From assembly GCA_963830455.1 (NCBI GenBank), contig CAWHMT010000002.1, forward strand, positions 124,001 to 188,000: a stretch of 64,000 bases of DNA, read 5' to 3'. The stretch comes from 20CM-2-65-7 sp963830455 (lineage in GTDB: Bacteria; Gemmatimonadota; Gemmatimonadetes; Gemmatimonadales; GWC2-71-9). Shown here piece by piece: positions 18,401-26,642 of this stretch. Position numbers and translations under genes: made by a program. Numbering within the stretch: position 1 is the stretch's first letter; every line of letters begins with the position of its first letter. Under the pieces are notes generated by a model that saw nothing but the letters and a program-made list of their open reading frames with translations, did no database searches and had not been told where the DNA came from.

Positions 18401-18662
18401 CCTGTGGGATGAGGCGGGCAACGCGGGCGCGTTCAACTCGGGCGATAAGTCGATCGACCTGACGAGCTGCGCGAGCTGGTCCAGCCAGGTCAACTGCGTC
18501 TCCCTGCGGCGGGTCGAAGCGCGCTTCGGCAACGCGGACGGCGTGTACACGCTGGACGAGCAGGAGCACGCGCTGAACACGTACTACGACTCGTTCTTCG
18601 GCCCGTGGCGGTTCTACGCGCCGGCGCGGTCGATTCGGTTGGGTCTGGAATTGAAATTCTAG
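15417..18662 (+). CDS. TonB-dependent receptor with carboxypeptidase-regulatory domain
   Basis: 1081 residues, outer-membrane beta-barrel for uptake or signalling. The signal peptide MMHRVRTALV... ends at Ala22, leaving Gln23 as first mature residue. Next come a CarboxypepD_reg domain (GKIEGTVTDQAGAPVANAQV, GYYFINNVPVGTYTLRA), a plug domain (LPVDDVRQILSLTPGVV, SIRGGRPGEANIYIDGAPM) and a long barrel ending RSIRLGLELKF with terminal Phe. I chose the ATG at 15417 because of GGGAGGAC just upstream and the signal peptide; an in-frame ATG at 15315 would bury it. Upstream there are two TTGACG boxes (15250 and 15266) without a convincing -10. Substrate unknown. Confidence 0.88.
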   Translation: MMHRVRTALVLFLALGVASLAAQQTTGKIEGTVTDQAGAPVANAQVFVVGTSFGAVTSDKGYYFINNVPVGTYTLRAQFIGFAPSEVRNARVLGGQTLTTDIKMQSSAVVLTGITVSAAANPIVPRDQVTSKGIVAGDLVDRLPVDDVRQILSLTPGVVESDASAGVSIRGGRPGEANIYIDGAPMRGTNSGAMRVSLGTNAIEEASVTTGALGVEFADAQSGVIAYTTRAGGSRLEGSGSYETDQLSQNSFGINRFEGSLGGPVPGVTNLRFFASAVLFGQLSATRGMGAEDQPLFVRSGVDTMVPTTNPDGSVSQVALPRYAQYSGQCGSFGSDATPFAQDVKNNYGVECQGIRRPMDWQSSIQLQGKLQYTYGQGSSVAFTGLSSGDQSRNTPGRNLNNPSIYSGTHTWTRMAILNLNHQVSRSAERSLAITANLSWAHDRAMTGPLDPESEASTRDPNMGLMFGSLKFSGFEGFPFPITDQIIRDQRTNAGTRGVPLFGCDCDVNQSARLNPYGMLSGGSWPTEGFATTGSLLDETRITGRLVVDWQANRYHRFTLGGDAKKSDLSFWSSNLTRQIFMDAYVVNPVQYGLFASDRLDLGDVVLELGARWDYYDSKALFPTTPLFISSAGPALWNPTSATDDTAYANSVARTFTPAAGHSSISPRLRVSFPITEHTGFRLSYAHQVQSPEFTTLMTGINNDLSFTNTNDVVGRDLDFGKSILFEFGVRHAFSQDLVLDVSAYNKDKVSDFAARILAYPDPKDSTKLTGINVLTNRDFGNSRGIDTKLDWRVGTSLSTAVAYTFQASKNTGSDPFSYLNTFARQVSAQTGVTPPPEAAQRTNDDRTHSFVGSIALQLPTDYRRGTTMGTILRDVGVFATFRVQSGLPFTMLVNQGDGQTAPRLNFGQGGRIATGTNLNQFELPWTKNLDLRLNKGLRLGRVDATAYVDIRNVFNFRNIVGAFAETGGVRNELNRQKGGAAPGDPSIGTGEYGNLWDEAGNAGAFNSGDKSIDLTSCASWSSQVNCVSLRRVEARFGNADGVYTLDEQEHALNTYYDSFFGPWRFYAPARSIRLGLELKF

Positions 18663-18670
18663 CGGTTCAT

Positions 18671-18705
18671 CGGGCGGCGCCGGCTGGTCATGCCGGTGCC
18701 GCCCG
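18671..18705 (+). promoter_or_regulatory. GC-rich stem-loop between receptor gene and next ORF
   Basis: Fourteen-base arms (18671-18684 and 18692-18705) pair with a single G-T wobble around a 7-base loop. There is no T-run, so it may be a processing or attenuating hairpin that sets the ratio between the receptor and the following genes, not a full terminator. Confidence 0.45.
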
Positions 18706-18739
18706 CCTGGTCTTCTGAACTTGAGGGGTGAGGGTGATC

Positions 18740-21700
18740 ATGCATTCAACTGTGTGGAATCGCTTTGTGCGCACGGGCGCGCTCGTTTCGCTGGCCGCGT
18801 TCGCGCTGGCATCGGTCGCCGGCGCGGAGCCTGCGCCCAGGCCGGGGCGGCGCGCGCTCAACCTGTTCGCGTCCTCCGGCTTGCTGCTCGAGGCGAACCG
18901 CATTCAATGCGGTCTCGACAACGTCGGCCAAGTCTGCGTCGCGTTCTCCGGCTCGCCGGTGGGCGGCGGCGGCTTCTGGCCGAAAGGCACGCCGGACCAA
19001 TACATCTTCAACTCCGGCCTGCAGCTGGCCGGCGTCGTGGATCCGGCCGCCGGGTTCACGTGGGCCGGTGACACCACCGGCGCCTTCTTCTTCGATCCGC
19101 GCGGTGACCAGGGCGCCGGTGACGCGCTGGGATCGATCTACAACTCGCTCGATCCGGCGGATCTCGACGCCTGGCCGAACGGCGCCGTCGTACGCGATTC
19201 GTCGGTCTACGCCGGTGTGCTGCTCGGACAGAAGCGCATCTCGGACGGTGACTCCTGGGTGCGCTACTGGGAAGGCAACCCCGTCCAGCTGGGCGGCCGC
19301 GATCATCCGATGGGTATCATGGTCGAGCAGCGCTCGATGGCCTGGAACTTCCCGGTGGGCAACGAGGACATCCTCTACTTCGTGTTCACGTTCTACAACG
19401 TGACCGCGAAGACGGCGTCCAAGTATTCGTCGCTCGATCCGGCGATCCAGGGCGAAGTGGCCGCGATCGGCACGCAGTTCCAGGACCTGAACGAAACGAA
19501 GTTCTCGATTCAGATTCCGGACACCGGTTATACGATCAAGAATCTGTACGCGGCGTTCGCGATGGATGCCGACGTCGCGGTGTTCGCCGAGAACTACGCC
19601 ACCGCCGTGCTGCCGTTCAACCTCGGCACGGTGTATTCGGGGACGTTCCTGCCCGAAGTGGGCTGGCGGTTCCCGAGCGACATCTTCGGCCCCCCGTTCT
19701 TCCCTGGTGCCGGCTTCATCGGCGTGAAGTATCTCAAGTCGCCGGTAGTAGGGGGCAGCGAGGTCGGCCTGACGATGTTCGGCAACACGACCAACAGCGC
19801 GCAATTCCCCGATGCGGTGGGCGATCACCTGCTGTACCGGCGTCTGTCGGGCTACCTCGGCCCCGCGGACGTCCCCTGCACGTTCACGAACCCGGTGATC
19901 GCGCGCGCGCGGCGCTTGTGCTTCCTGGCGCAGGCGCAGGACGACGCCCGCTTCTATCAGTCGTCGGGTCCGTTCGATCTGCCGCCGGGCCAGTCGCAGA
20001 CGATCGTCGTCGCGTACATCCAGGCGGCGCCGGTTGCGGTCGCCGGCGTGGTCCCGGGCGCCGATACCAAGCCGGGGATCCCGTTTACGGGCGACTCGAT
20101 CGCGGCCGACCCCTCCAAGGTGCGGACGATCGATCGCGTCGCGGGCTGGGTTTCCCAGGCCGATCAGAATAACAACCTCATCATCGAGCAGAACGAAGTC
20201 GTCACCACGCCGCGCTCGCTGCTCAACAAGGCGCTGGTCGCGCAGGCGGTGTTCGACGCCAAGTTCCTGCTGCCCAATGCCCCGGTGTCACCGCTGTTCT
20301 TCCTCGTGCCGGGCGACAATGCGGCCACGGTCGTGTGGCAGCACAGTGAAACCGAGAGCGAGATTCCCTGCACGGGACCGGCGCCCGCTAGCGGCGTATG
20401 CGGCGGCGACCTGTTCTACAACATCGCGAGCGAGCCGTACAACGTGGACACGGCCGGGGACAGCACGCAGAACTCGCTGTACGACCCGAACTTCCGCCAG
20501 TTCGACGTCGAGGGGTACCGCATTTACCGCGGCCGCACCTCGAGCGAGCTGACGCTGCTCGCGCAGTTCGACTACTCGGGGAAGCAGTTCATCGACTACA
20601 CCGGCGCGGTCGCGTACGGCGACCTGAACGGGGACGGGTTGGTGCAGTGTGCCCCTGAGCTCGGGTTGCAGGCGGACTGCCCGGTGACGTTCGATCCCGG
20701 GTTCGTCAAGACGACCGGGTTCCCAAGCGAGCTGAGCGGGAACCTCATCCAGGTGAAGGCGGGCGATCGCGTGCAGCTGGCCAACGGCGACGTGATCAAC
20801 CTGACCGCCGATACGGCCGTCGTCGGCGCCGGCAGCAACTTCCCGGCGCTGGGGAACTCGGGCGTGTCGTTCGCGTACACGGACAACAATGTCCGCAACG
20901 GCTTCACGTACCACTATGCCGTGACGGCGTTCGACGTGAACTCGACCAAGTCCGGGCCGAGCTCGCTGGAGTCCACGCGGATCACGAAGACCGTGACGCC
21001 GCGGTCCGGGTCGGGCCAGGAAGTGGTCGGTGTGCTGTCGCCGCAGGAGCTGCTGGCGGCGAACGGCACGGTGTTGAACGCCGCGGCCGCGCATCCGCAG
21101 GTGGAGGCGGCGACCGGCAAGTTCACAGGACCGATCCCACCCACCAACGGGATTCAGGTCGGGCTCGCGGCGTTCCTGCCCGAGCTGCTGGGCAACGGGG
21201 CCCTCACCGTCACGATCGATTCGATCTCGGTGGGCATGCAGGAGCTGGACGTGCTGCCGGGGTCGGCGCGCGACGCCGTGTATTACCTGACCGGACAGGG
21301 CGCGGGTGCCCCCGTGCACTTCGTGCTGCCGCTGCAGCCGGCCAGCGGGTTCGCGGGCTCCGTCGTCGATACGACGGCCACCGCCGCGTTCGAGGCGACC
21401 GCGATCGATTCCGCGAAATCGTCGCGGTTCGGCGGGGATCAGACGTACTCCCTGTTCGGGCAAGCGACGATTTCACTCCCCGGGAGCTTCCGTCTGACCG
21501 ACTGGGGTCGCGCGGATGCGAACGGTATTCCGGCGGCTTCGGCCCGTAACGGCCCACGCTGGTGGGCGGGCGCACCGAATGAAAACACGGACGACCCGGT
21601 GGGCGGTGTCTGCACGCCGGCGAACGGCGCGTGCGCCAATACCGCCAAGGTGCCGGATATCAGCAAGACCGCCGGGCAGATTGCTGGTGTGCTCATTCAA

Positions 21701-22666
21701 GGTGTGCACTCGTATCTCTCGACGGCCAACTCACCGGGCCGAATCCTCGAGGGGGCGACCGCGACGGTCACACGCGCGGCCGACTTCCACCTGGTGTGGG
21801 GCGCCGGCGGGGTGATCGACACCGTGTTTGATGACACCCACGGCGTGCGAGTGCCGTTCGACACGCGGGTCGGCGCGACCTGGGGTATTCTGAACCAGGC
21901 CTCGTTCGCCGCAACACCGCAGGCGTCTACGCGTGACGCAAAGAACGGGCTGCTGACGTGGTCCGACATCTTCTGCGTCGCGCCGATGCCGCGCTACACG
22001 ACGCAGTGCGGCAGCATCGCCGACAACCTCGGGGCCGTGCTGCAAAACACCGCGGCGCTGAACCCGATCGCGATCCGTGACACCAACGCCAGCTACGCCG
22101 GGACCGCGGCGGCAGGATACACCGCGACCGGCAACGGATTCATCTTCTATCTGAACGGCCACTTCTTCCTGATGCAGATGGCCGCACTGCCGGCGGCGGG
22201 CACGATCTGGCACGCCCGCTTCTACTCCGGCGTGATCACCGGGACGGCGGGCAGCTACGCGTTCGCGGGCGAAGTCCGGCCCCCGAACGTGCCGGGCCTG
22301 CGCGTGCGTGTGTCGTACACGGGGTCGACGCTCGATCCATCGACCACGACCGCGACAAACCTGGACCGGGTTCACACCGTGCCCGATCCGTACTACGTCT
22401 CGAACGCGCTGGAGACCACGGCGAACCTGAAGGTGCTGCAGTTCGTGAACCTTCCGGCGCAGGCGGTCGTGCGGATCTACTCGCTCAGCGGCGTGCTCGT
22501 GAACGTGCTGACCCACAACGACCCGCAGGGCGGAGGTTTGATGACGTGGGACCTTCGGAACCGCAACAACCAGTTCGTCGCGTCGGGCGTGTACTTCTAT
22601 CACGTCGAAGCGCCGGACGGCCAGACGAAAGTCGGCCGGTTCACCGTCGTCAACTTCGCGCCATGA
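18740..22666 (+). CDS. Large secreted protein with FlgD-like C-terminal sorting domain
   Basis: 1308 residues. The signal peptide ends near Ala29 (VAGA|EPAP). The body is beta-rich and lacks recognised catalytic motifs; it contains a calcium-loop-like DLNGDGLVQ and a fibronectin-III-like strand FTYHYAVTAFDVNS. The last ~85 residues are a FlgD/T9SS type-A-like domain: VVRIYSLSGVLVNVL, GLMTWDLRNRNNQF, VASGVYFYHVEAPDGQ. In Bacteroidetes such domains direct export by the type IX system. ATG 18740 follows GAGGGGTGAGGG. It lies between a TonB receptor and a PorV-like gene, as expected for a cargo or surface partner. Role otherwise unknown. Confidence 0.75.
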   Translation: MHSTVWNRFVRTGALVSLAAFALASVAGAEPAPRPGRRALNLFASSGLLLEANRIQCGLDNVGQVCVAFSGSPVGGGGFWPKGTPDQYIFNSGLQLAGVVDPAAGFTWAGDTTGAFFFDPRGDQGAGDALGSIYNSLDPADLDAWPNGAVVRDSSVYAGVLLGQKRISDGDSWVRYWEGNPVQLGGRDHPMGIMVEQRSMAWNFPVGNEDILYFVFTFYNVTAKTASKYSSLDPAIQGEVAAIGTQFQDLNETKFSIQIPDTGYTIKNLYAAFAMDADVAVFAENYATAVLPFNLGTVYSGTFLPEVGWRFPSDIFGPPFFPGAGFIGVKYLKSPVVGGSEVGLTMFGNTTNSAQFPDAVGDHLLYRRLSGYLGPADVPCTFTNPVIARARRLCFLAQAQDDARFYQSSGPFDLPPGQSQTIVVAYIQAAPVAVAGVVPGADTKPGIPFTGDSIAADPSKVRTIDRVAGWVSQADQNNNLIIEQNEVVTTPRSLLNKALVAQAVFDAKFLLPNAPVSPLFFLVPGDNAATVVWQHSETESEIPCTGPAPASGVCGGDLFYNIASEPYNVDTAGDSTQNSLYDPNFRQFDVEGYRIYRGRTSSELTLLAQFDYSGKQFIDYTGAVAYGDLNGDGLVQCAPELGLQADCPVTFDPGFVKTTGFPSELSGNLIQVKAGDRVQLANGDVINLTADTAVVGAGSNFPALGNSGVSFAYTDNNVRNGFTYHYAVTAFDVNSTKSGPSSLESTRITKTVTPRSGSGQEVVGVLSPQELLAANGTVLNAAAAHPQVEAATGKFTGPIPPTNGIQVGLAAFLPELLGNGALTVTIDSISVGMQELDVLPGSARDAVYYLTGQGAGAPVHFVLPLQPASGFAGSVVDTTATAAFEATAIDSAKSSRFGGDQTYSLFGQATISLPGSFRLTDWGRADANGIPAASARNGPRWWAGAPNENTDDPVGGVCTPANGACANTAKVPDISKTAGQIAGVLIQGVHSYLSTANSPGRILEGATATVTRAADFHLVWGAGGVIDTVFDDTHGVRVPFDTRVGATWGILNQASFAATPQASTRDAKNGLLTWSDIFCVAPMPRYTTQCGSIADNLGAVLQNTAALNPIAIRDTNASYAGTAAAGYTATGNGFIFYLNGHFFLMQMAALPAAGTIWHARFYSGVITGTAGSYAFAGEVRPPNVPGLRVRVSYTGSTLDPSTTTATNLDRVHTVPDPYYVSNALETTANLKVLQFVNLPAQAVVRIYSLSGVLVNVLTHNDPQGGGLMTWDLRNRNNQFVASGVYFYHVEAPDGQTKVGRFTVVNFAP

Positions 22667-22677
22667 GGAGATACAAC

Positions 22678-23802
22678 ATGACTAAACATCTGTGGCGGGC
22701 CTTGGGCGCGATGATGTTCGCGGCAGCACTGGTCACGCCGGCGTCCGCGCAAACCGGGACGCAAGACAACACGGCCTACGGCGGCGCGTCCGGGGAATTC
22801 CTGCTCCTCGGCGCCGGCGCCCGCGGCCAAGCGCTCGGCGGCGCCTACGGGGCGCTCGCGACCGACGTCACCGCGATGTACTACAACCCCGCCGGCTTGG
22901 CGCAGCTCGCCCGGCCGGGAGTGATGTTCTCCTCGAACTCGTACATCGCCGAGACGAACTATACCTGGGCGGGGATCGGATTCCCGCTGGGCGGCGGCGT
23001 ACGGTCCGTGGGATTCAGCCTCGGGTCGTTCGGCTTCAGTAACCAGAAGGTGTACACGCTCGAACAACCCGACGGCACGGACGAGACGTATTCGGTCCGG
23101 CAGACCTTCCTGTCGGCGACACTGGCCCAGAACTTCTCGGACCGGTTCTCGGCCGGGTTCTCGCTCAAGTTCATCAACGACCGCCTCGGCACCGCGAAGG
23201 CGAGCGGCGTGGCGGTCGATTTCGGAACGAACTTCCACGCCTCGGTGGGCGCGCGGCCGATTCGCGCGTCGTTCGTGATCCAGAACCTCGGCACGAACCT
23301 GCAGCACAGCGGGGAGGACCTCATCGTCGGCGTCACGCGCGAGCCGCCGCTGGGGACCGTGGACGTTCCGCAGGAGCCGCAGTCGGCGGTCCTGTCCACC
23401 AGCTCGTGGACGCTGCCCGTCATGTTCCGCGTGGGCGTCGCGCTCGATCTCGTGGCGCAGGGCAACAACCGCCTCACAGTGCTGTCGGAGTTCACGCAGC
23501 CGAACAACACGAAGCCCGGCGCGAGCGCCGGCTTCGAGTACGCGATGCAGAACATCGGCCAGCGTGGGTTCTCGCTCTCGGCGCGGGGCAGCTACGCGAT
23601 CCAACCGGACAACCAGACGAACGATCTCACCATCGGTATCCCGACCAAGGAATCGAGCGGTGCGTTCACCATGGACGGCCTGGCGCTGGGCGGCGGGCTC
23701 GAATACGCCAAGGGCAACACGCGGCTGGGCTTCGATTACGCGTGGAAGAGCATGGGCACGCTCGGCTCGACGAACTTCCTGACATTTTCCGTGGGGTGGT
23801 AA
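22678..23802 (+). CDS. PorV/PorQ-family outer-membrane barrel
   Basis: 374 residues. Signal peptide to Ala24, mature N-terminus Gln25. Conserved start of the fold: FLLLGAGARGQALGGAYGAL followed by TAMYYNPAGLAQL, diagnostic of the PorV/PorQ (FadL-like) group. The C-terminus NFLTFSVGW ends with an aromatic residue as in barrels. PorV shuttles cargo from the SprA/Sov translocon to the attachment complex in type IX secretion; here it directly follows a gene with a FlgD-like CTD, spaced 11 bases, with GAGGAG as ribosome site. Confidence 0.85.
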   Translation: MTKHLWRALGAMMFAAALVTPASAQTGTQDNTAYGGASGEFLLLGAGARGQALGGAYGALATDVTAMYYNPAGLAQLARPGVMFSSNSYIAETNYTWAGIGFPLGGGVRSVGFSLGSFGFSNQKVYTLEQPDGTDETYSVRQTFLSATLAQNFSDRFSAGFSLKFINDRLGTAKASGVAVDFGTNFHASVGARPIRASFVIQNLGTNLQHSGEDLIVGVTREPPLGTVDVPQEPQSAVLSTSSWTLPVMFRVGVALDLVAQGNNRLTVLSEFTQPNNTKPGASAGFEYAMQNIGQRGFSLSARGSYAIQPDNQTNDLTIGIPTKESSGAFTMDGLALGGGLEYAKGNTRLGFDYAWKSMGTLGSTNFLTFSVGW

Positions 23803-23827
23803 GCGGTCCCACGGTGAGACGTAGAGG

Positions 23828-25213
23828 ATGATGACGAAGGCGATCGTCGTGGCAGCGGCGCTGGCGGTGCATGCCGCCGCCAGCGCCACTGCGCAGAGTG
23901 GGGGTCTCGAAATCGGGACCACGCGCTTCTACCGGAGCGCGGGTAATCAGACGGTGGTGGACGGGTTCGCGCGGGTGCCGTTCGCGGTGCTGGACAGCTT
24001 GACGCGTGGCCCGAACGCGGTGGCGGCCTATCGGCTCGTGCTCACGGTGCGCGACAGCGCCAACCTGCAGCTCGTCGCCGATTCGTGGACGCGCAGTATT
24101 CCAGCCCGGCTGCTCGGTTCGCCGCGCGGCTCCTCGCTGGAGCACTTCACGTTCGCGGCGAGTCCGGGGACGTACACGATCGAAGTGGCGGTGCAGGACT
24201 CGGCCAGCGGTCGCGTTACCCGGGCGCAAGTGCCGCTGACGGCGTTTGCCGCTCGACCGGCCGCGTCCGATGTGCAGCTCGCGACCGGCATGCGCGCCGC
24301 GACCGGCGGCGGGGCCGCGGATAGCGCCCGCCCCGGTGAGTTGCGGAAGGGCGGAGTGATTCTGGAGGCCGCGGTGCGGCCGCTGCTCACTCCGAGTCAG
24401 GCGAGCCTCGGCTATTACCTCGAGTGGTACGGGCGGGGGCTCGTTGCGGACACCGCTGCGGTGAGCGTGCGCGTGCTGAAAGCCGATGGCACGCCGCTGG
24501 TCACGACGCCGGCACAGCGCGTGCCGTTCGAGGCGGGCGGCGGTGTGACCCGGGCGATGGTCGATCTGGCGGGATTGCCGCCCGGCGAGTACGGGTTCGA
24601 AGTCGTGGTGCAGGGACGCGATACGACGGTGTCACGCCAGGCGCCGTTCCGGATGGGCGGGTTCGAGACGGTGACCCTGACCACGCCGCCTCCGCCCGCG
24701 GACAAGTTCGAGATGATGACCGAGGCGCAGCTCGACACGCTGTACGGGCCGCTGGTTTATCTGATGACGTCGGATGAGACGGGGATCTACAGCTCGCTGA
24801 CGTTGGAAGGGAAGCGCTCGTTCTTGCGGCGCTTCTGGCTCAAGCGGGACCCGACCCCGGCGACGCCGCGCAACGAAGAGCAAGAGAACTTCTACTCGCG
24901 GATCGCGGAGGCCAACCGCCGCTATCGCGAGGGCGGGGCAGCGGAAATCCCGGGGTGGCGGACGGATCGGGGACGGATCTTCATCCGGAACGGGCCGCCA
25001 CAAGAGGTGATGCAGCGGCCACAAGCCGCGAACACCTTGCCCTACGAAGCCTGGAAGTACACGCAAGGACGGTTGCTGAAGTTCGTGTTCATGGACTTTA
25101 CGCAGTTTGGGAACTATGCGCTGATATGGACAGACGACCGCCGCGAGCCGATCCGGCCGAATTGGGCATCGCTCCTCGGTCCCGAAGGGGTGCAGGACGT
25201 CCAGCGCTTCTAA
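23828..25213 (+). CDS. GWxTD-domain exported protein
   Basis: 461 residues, signal peptide to about Ala22 with Gln23 first in the mature form. The C-terminal third is a GWxTD domain: KRSFLRRFWLKRDPTPATP, NFYSRIAEANRRY, then PGWRTDRGRIFIRNGPP at about 375-391. The domain is known from Acidobacteria, Bacteroidetes and relatives; its function is not established. The N-terminal part is beta-sandwich-like, with two repeats resembling PGTYTIEVAVQDSASG and PGEYGFEVVVQGRD. It follows the PorV-like gene by 25 bases and is probably in the same operon. Confidence 0.82.
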   Translation: MMTKAIVVAAALAVHAAASATAQSGGLEIGTTRFYRSAGNQTVVDGFARVPFAVLDSLTRGPNAVAAYRLVLTVRDSANLQLVADSWTRSIPARLLGSPRGSSLEHFTFAASPGTYTIEVAVQDSASGRVTRAQVPLTAFAARPAASDVQLATGMRAATGGGAADSARPGELRKGGVILEAAVRPLLTPSQASLGYYLEWYGRGLVADTAAVSVRVLKADGTPLVTTPAQRVPFEAGGGVTRAMVDLAGLPPGEYGFEVVVQGRDTTVSRQAPFRMGGFETVTLTTPPPPADKFEMMTEAQLDTLYGPLVYLMTSDETGIYSSLTLEGKRSFLRRFWLKRDPTPATPRNEEQENFYSRIAEANRRYREGGAAEIPGWRTDRGRIFIRNGPPQEVMQRPQAANTLPYEAWKYTQGRLLKFVFMDFTQFGNYALIWTDDRREPIRPNWASLLGPEGVQDVQRF

Positions 25214-25249
25214 TTTCACGTGGCGGGTAATCATCTCAGCGAGGTACGC

Positions 25250-26584
25250 ATGAATCGTCGTCTTTTTGGAGCCTTCGGCGTCCTGACCATCGTCGTCTTT
25301 CCCCTCGGGAGCTGCAAAAGCGATCCGCTGTCCGATCTCGACGGCAATCCGGCGGCGATCGTCACCAACTTCGATCTCGTGAGGGTCGCCGTCGGCGACA
25401 CGGTCACGGTAACCTCGAGCGTGCTCGATGCCCGCAGCACGCCGCTCGCGGTCCCGATCGCGTTTAGGACGTGCAGCACGGTCGCAACGACTGTCATCGA
25501 TCCCGAGTATCACCCCGTCCCAGCGACCTCGGTGCGCGCCCTCGTTATCGGCGCGTCGCTCGGCACGACCTGCGTGATCGCGTCGGCGGATGGTCTCGAG
25601 GATACCGTCGACGTCCTGACGTTCCCAGCGACGCTCGTGATCACCGGCGGGCCCGCCAACGACAGCATTCCGTCGGGCGCCGTGACGCAGTTCACCTACC
25701 AATTCCTGGACCATCAGGGCAATGTGCTCGCCGGACTTCCGGCACCGACGTTTACCTCGAGTGACGAGTCGCGGGCGACCGTGCTCGCGGCGCCCGTCGG
25801 CGCCGTGCAAGGCAAGTCGCCGGGTGCCGTGACGCTCACCGCTGTGGGGGTAGGCGTAACCCCCGCCGGCAGCACCGCGATCCGCGCGCTCACGGTAGTT
25901 CCGGGGACGTTCACAGGTGGGGTAGCCCCCACGGCCGTCAATCCTGGTGACACAGTGACGCTCACCGCCGCCGCGGGTGGGCCGGGATTCGATGCCGATA
26001 CGCGCGTCGACGTCAAGGGCGTGCGCGCGTTCACCTTCGCGATTACCGCCACGACCATGAAGTTCGCCGTCCCGGGGACCGGGACCGCCGGCGCCGTGCC
26101 GATGGTGCTGACGAATATGGGCGCCGACCAGGCGGCTCAGAACGGCACCTTGACGAGCAACACTGCGTCGTTAGCCGACCCCTTTGACGGGGTCAACAAC
26201 GATCCGAACACCGCCCCTGTGCTCAGCACGAACGGCGACCGCTACATCGTGCTGTCCGGCGCTTGCTCGAACGGCGGCGGCGGCGCGGGTACGGACTGCG
26301 ACGACTGGTTCCGCGTCCAGAACCCCGGCGCCGCGGCTGTGACCGTGACGGTGAGAGTCGACTGGTTCACTGGAGCAGACGTGGACCTGCTCATGGGTAG
26401 CAACCCGACGGACATGGTGAACTTCACGTGCGAGGATGGTTGCGGAGGCGCCACAGGAGCGAACCCACAGACTACCAGCCTCAGTGTTCCGGCGGGGGCG
26501 ACGCGGTACATCTGGGTGAACTTGTTTGACGCGGGCGGCGCGGCGTCGTCGCTCACGCGCGTCCGGGTGTCAGGCTTGCCCTGA
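25250..26584 (+). CDS. Ig-like-domain lipoprotein with C-terminal pre-peptidase-type domain
   Basis: 444 residues. A lipobox FPLGSC (Cys22) ends the signal peptide, so it is a lipoprotein, presumably in the outer membrane. The body shows bacterial Ig-like segments (VRVAVGDTVTVTSSVLDARS; VAPTAVNPGDTVTLTAAAGG). The C-terminal ~110 residues, beginning around DRYIVLSGACSNGG with DWFRVQNPGAAAVTVTVRVD, look like a pre-peptidase C-terminal domain. A longer frame start at 25220 ignores the lipoprotein signal. The gene ends 21 bases before a strong terminator and closes the exported-protein block. Confidence 0.72.
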   Translation: MNRRLFGAFGVLTIVVFPLGSCKSDPLSDLDGNPAAIVTNFDLVRVAVGDTVTVTSSVLDARSTPLAVPIAFRTCSTVATTVIDPEYHPVPATSVRALVIGASLGTTCVIASADGLEDTVDVLTFPATLVITGGPANDSIPSGAVTQFTYQFLDHQGNVLAGLPAPTFTSSDESRATVLAAPVGAVQGKSPGAVTLTAVGVGVTPAGSTAIRALTVVPGTFTGGVAPTAVNPGDTVTLTAAAGGPGFDADTRVDVKGVRAFTFAITATTMKFAVPGTGTAGAVPMVLTNMGADQAAQNGTLTSNTASLADPFDGVNNDPNTAPVLSTNGDRYIVLSGACSNGGGGAGTDCDDWFRVQNPGAAAVTVTVRVDWFTGADVDLLMGSNPTDMVNFTCEDGCGGATGANPQTTSLSVPAGATRYIWVNLFDAGGAASSLTRVRVSGLP

Positions 26585-26605
26585 TTGAATTCGTCGTCGC
26601 ATAGC

Positions 26606-26640
26606 AAAGCGCCCGCGGTAGGATCACCGCGGGCGCTTTT
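26606..26640 (+). terminator. Rho-independent terminator
   Basis: Perfect 14-base stem: AAAGCGCCCGCGGT paired with its complement at 26626-26639, loop of six, followed by T. A-rich on the left and T-rich on the right, so it can serve both the lipoprotein gene and the convergent ctaA. Confidence 0.85.
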
Positions 26641-26642
26641 GG

